A stretch of DNA of 64,000 nt from Gymnopilus junonius (Eukaryota; Basidiomycota; Agaricomycetes; Agaricales; Galerinaceae). The notes under the pieces were generated by a model. The model searched no databases and had not been told where the DNA came from. It saw only the letters and a program-made list of their open reading frames with translations. Below are positions 61,735-64,000 of this stretch, one piece after another; positions within the stretch are counted from its first letter, which is position 1, and each line of letters opens with the position of its first letter. Made by a program: the position numbers and the translations under genes. The DNA is taken from positions 62,001 through 126,000 of the forward strand of contig JADNYJ010000059.1 of NCBI GenBank assembly GCA_015501075.1. The letters run 5' to 3'.

Positions 61735-64000
61735 ATGCATCTCCCTCCAGGACCACGTTATGTCTTGGAAAACTCAGTCAATCTTTTGACCCCCCCGGCG
61801 CTGACCTTCCTATCCGCTAAAATCTACTACGCACTTGGGTTCGAAGCGCCTTTGTGGGTTGTTGTCCTTTTAGGCTGCTGCTCTATTCCATTCGCAATTT
61901 TTTTACGGGTGTGGAACAAGTCCACCACAGATCGTAGATCAGCGAGGGAATATGTCGCAACATTATCACCACGAGTTTACGATAAATGGCCTGGCGGCAT
62001 AACGTTGCTTGCACAGATGGTTGACAACCTCAAGAATGGTTACCCTGGTTAGAGCGCCTGAGAGAAAGGGACCGCATACTGTGATTCTGACTTTGAATCG
62101 GAGCAGGAGATATATTCGTTGAATGGACTGTAAAATATGGGCCCATCTGGAATATGGCTGCTTTGTTTGAGGACAGGGTGAGTACTTTACGGTTCCGTTG
62201 CTTCTTTGTCAATCTTACCTCCTGGTAGGTTTTTACTTCTGAGCCTGAATATATCCAAGCTATACTTGCAACTCAATTCCATAAGTTTGAAAGAGGTAAT
62301 CTACCCCCAAATCCAGGCGGTTCGAATCTCATTCTGCACACACAGGTCCTGTAGTATACGAACAGTTGAAGTCAATGCTTGGAACAGGGGTATTTAACTC
62401 GGACGGTAAGAATTTATTAAAGATTACCAGCGACGCTCTTACCATGAACATGATTTGTAAGGGGAAATGTGGAGGTGACTACTTTCTAACTGGGTTTCTC
62501 CGATGGGGATCTAATCATGCATAGATTCCATCGCGCAATGACACGGCCCTTCTTCAACAAAACACGAATCAGCAATTTTGAAATATTTGATCAGCATGCC
62601 ACCGAGGCCCTCACTCAGCTCAAATCCCGACTCCGCGAAGGATATCCGGTGGACATACAAGATCTTGCCTCACGATTTACGATGGACTGTTCGACGACAT
62701 TCCTGCTCGGAAAGAACGTCCGTTCTCTCGGTGCTGGTCTTCCTTATCCCTATTACGCCGCAAAAACCAAAACTGCCACGCCTGAACATCCAGCCAACAA
62801 GTTTTCAAAAGCCTTCGACGAAGCTCAACATGCTGTTGCATTACGAGCGAGAAGAGGAGCAAACTGGCCTCTTGCTGAATTCTGGAAGGACGTCGTAAAA
62901 GAGAAAATGGACATTATCCACTCGTTCGTAAACCCAATCATGCAAACAGCGATAGAACGGAAAACGGCCTTGGGCATTGCTAGCGATAATGCGGGCGGTT
63001 TTCCGGAGAAGGTCAATATTGATGATACCAGAGGTATGCGTATTGGTGATAGTCTTTTGGACCATTTGCTCTTATACACGGAAGGTGGGTCCTGAAATAA
63101 TTTACAACGACTTTAGTAATGTTATTGGAGATAGATGAAACCATCCTACGTGATGAGATTGTGAATATCCTCTTAGCCGGGAGAGATACCGTACGTATCC
63201 AACATCACCTTGCTCCCAATCATTCTGAATAGCATGACCAGACAATGAACAGCATCACCTTCTCAGTATACATGCTGGCTGAGCATCCAGACGTACAGCA
63301 GCGTCTCAGGAAAGAAATTCTGGACATAATTGGGGATAGTCAATGTCCGACTGCGGACGATCTCAAAAATATGAAGTACCTGAGGGCTGTTATCAACGAG
63401 ACTCTGAGATTATATCCATCTGCGTACTTGTCTTTCTTGACTTTAGTAAATGGACCTACTGACCAAGTTATTCGATAGGCCATTCATTCTTAGGACGTCT
63501 TCCGAGCCTGTCATTCTACCCAGCAAAAATGGTAACAAACCATTTTTCATCCCGGCGCGGAGCAAGTGAGCCCATATACTTAACCTCCTCATGTTACTCG
63601 CCTATATCTGTACAATAGAGTACTCGCCGATTTACTCCTTCTGCACAGAAGAAGGGATCTTTGGGGACCTGATGGTTCGTATTGAGTCATGCACGTATCA
63701 TCAAACATGCCAATCTAATTCATTATGGTTAGCCTTGGAATTCGATCCTGACAGATTCCTTGACCAGCGTTTGAAGACATACCTCGGCGCCAACCCCCTC
63801 ATTTTCCTCCCTTTTAGTGCAGGGCCAAGAATTTGCCTTGGGCAACAGGTACGTAAGCAAAAATATCCACCTTTCTCAAACACAAAAGATCCCACAGTTC
63901 GCATACAATGAAATTTCTTTCTTCCTGGTTCGACTCCTGCAAAAGTTCTCAAGTATTTCGCACGATTTTGAAGCTCAACCACCAGATTTACGACCACCCA
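61735..64000 (+). CDS. CYP63-like cytochrome P450, cut by window end
   Basis: This is a membrane P450 with CYP63-like features, a family known in white-rot basidiomycetes. It begins [18 protein letters not shown] and has an N-terminal hydrophobic segment. Conserved parts are [16 protein letters not shown] (C-helix), the I-helix [12 protein letters not shown], the K-helix [17 protein letters not shown] and the heme loop [15 protein letters not shown] with the Cys ligand. After an intron the L-helix [17 protein letters not shown] follows and the sequence reaches the window edge about 20-40 residues short of a normal C-terminus. The exons around 63530-63730 are the least certain. It starts 271 bases after the UbiA stop in the same direction, as expected for co-regulated cluster genes. 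Confidence 0.87.

Noticed and set aside
62315..62345. GGTTCGAATCT as tRNA B box
   Set aside because: It lies at an intron of the CYP63-like gene, and no A box or cloverleaf can be formed upstream in coding sequence.
63590..63660. Apparent frame loss in the CYP63-like gene
   Set aside because: An alternative splice gives an uninterrupted [19 protein letters not shown] frame, so no missing base is required here.

Overview
The window is nuclear DNA of a filamentous basidiomycete, most likely an Agaricomycete (mushroom-forming fungus). The genes carry many short GT-AG introns of roughly 45-70 bases. The protein families are typical of that class: a tyrosine-kinase-like kinase, a DUF6534 membrane protein, a DUF6698 protein, a Plavaka-type transposase, a CYP63-like P450 and a UbiA prenyltransferase. 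The species cannot be named from sequence alone.

Layout. 0-14 kb: a short palindromic element next to a small hypothetical ORF, a protein kinase, a flavin monooxygenase with a signal peptide, and the autophagy protease Atg4. 14-20.5 kb is gene-poor. 20.5-22.2 kb holds a secreted protein with a C-terminal beta-sandwich-like domain. 22.8-24.3 kb is a 1.5-kb foldback element with 7-bp target duplications and a striking 20-21-bp periodic array of GCGC motifs. 25-33.3 kb holds a decayed kelch/zinc-finger gene, a Rab7/Ypt7-like GTPase with a very large insertion, an unrecognised broken ORF and an F-box protein.

34.9-64 kb is rich in tailoring enzymes: SDR, P450, DUF6534 membrane protein, GMC oxidoreductase, then a Plavaka transposase with a divergent DUF6698 gene, then O-methyltransferase, SDR, UbiA prenyltransferase and a CYP63-like P450 that runs off the end. 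The last four genes occupy 8.5 kb. They look like the core of a pathway for a prenylated aromatic (meroterpenoid), in which the UbiA enzyme would prenylate an aromatic acid or phenol and the P450s, SDRs, methyltransferase and GMC enzyme would tailor it. No polyketide synthase or other backbone enzyme is visible inside the window, so the aromatic precursor may come from primary metabolism or from genes beyond the right edge.

A general caution: many otherwise well-conserved genes lose frame at single points, and in nearly every case the shift is the one expected from one missing base, often in a short homopolymer. This suggests residual assembly deletions rather than independent gene death, so exon models here are reconstructions by eye.
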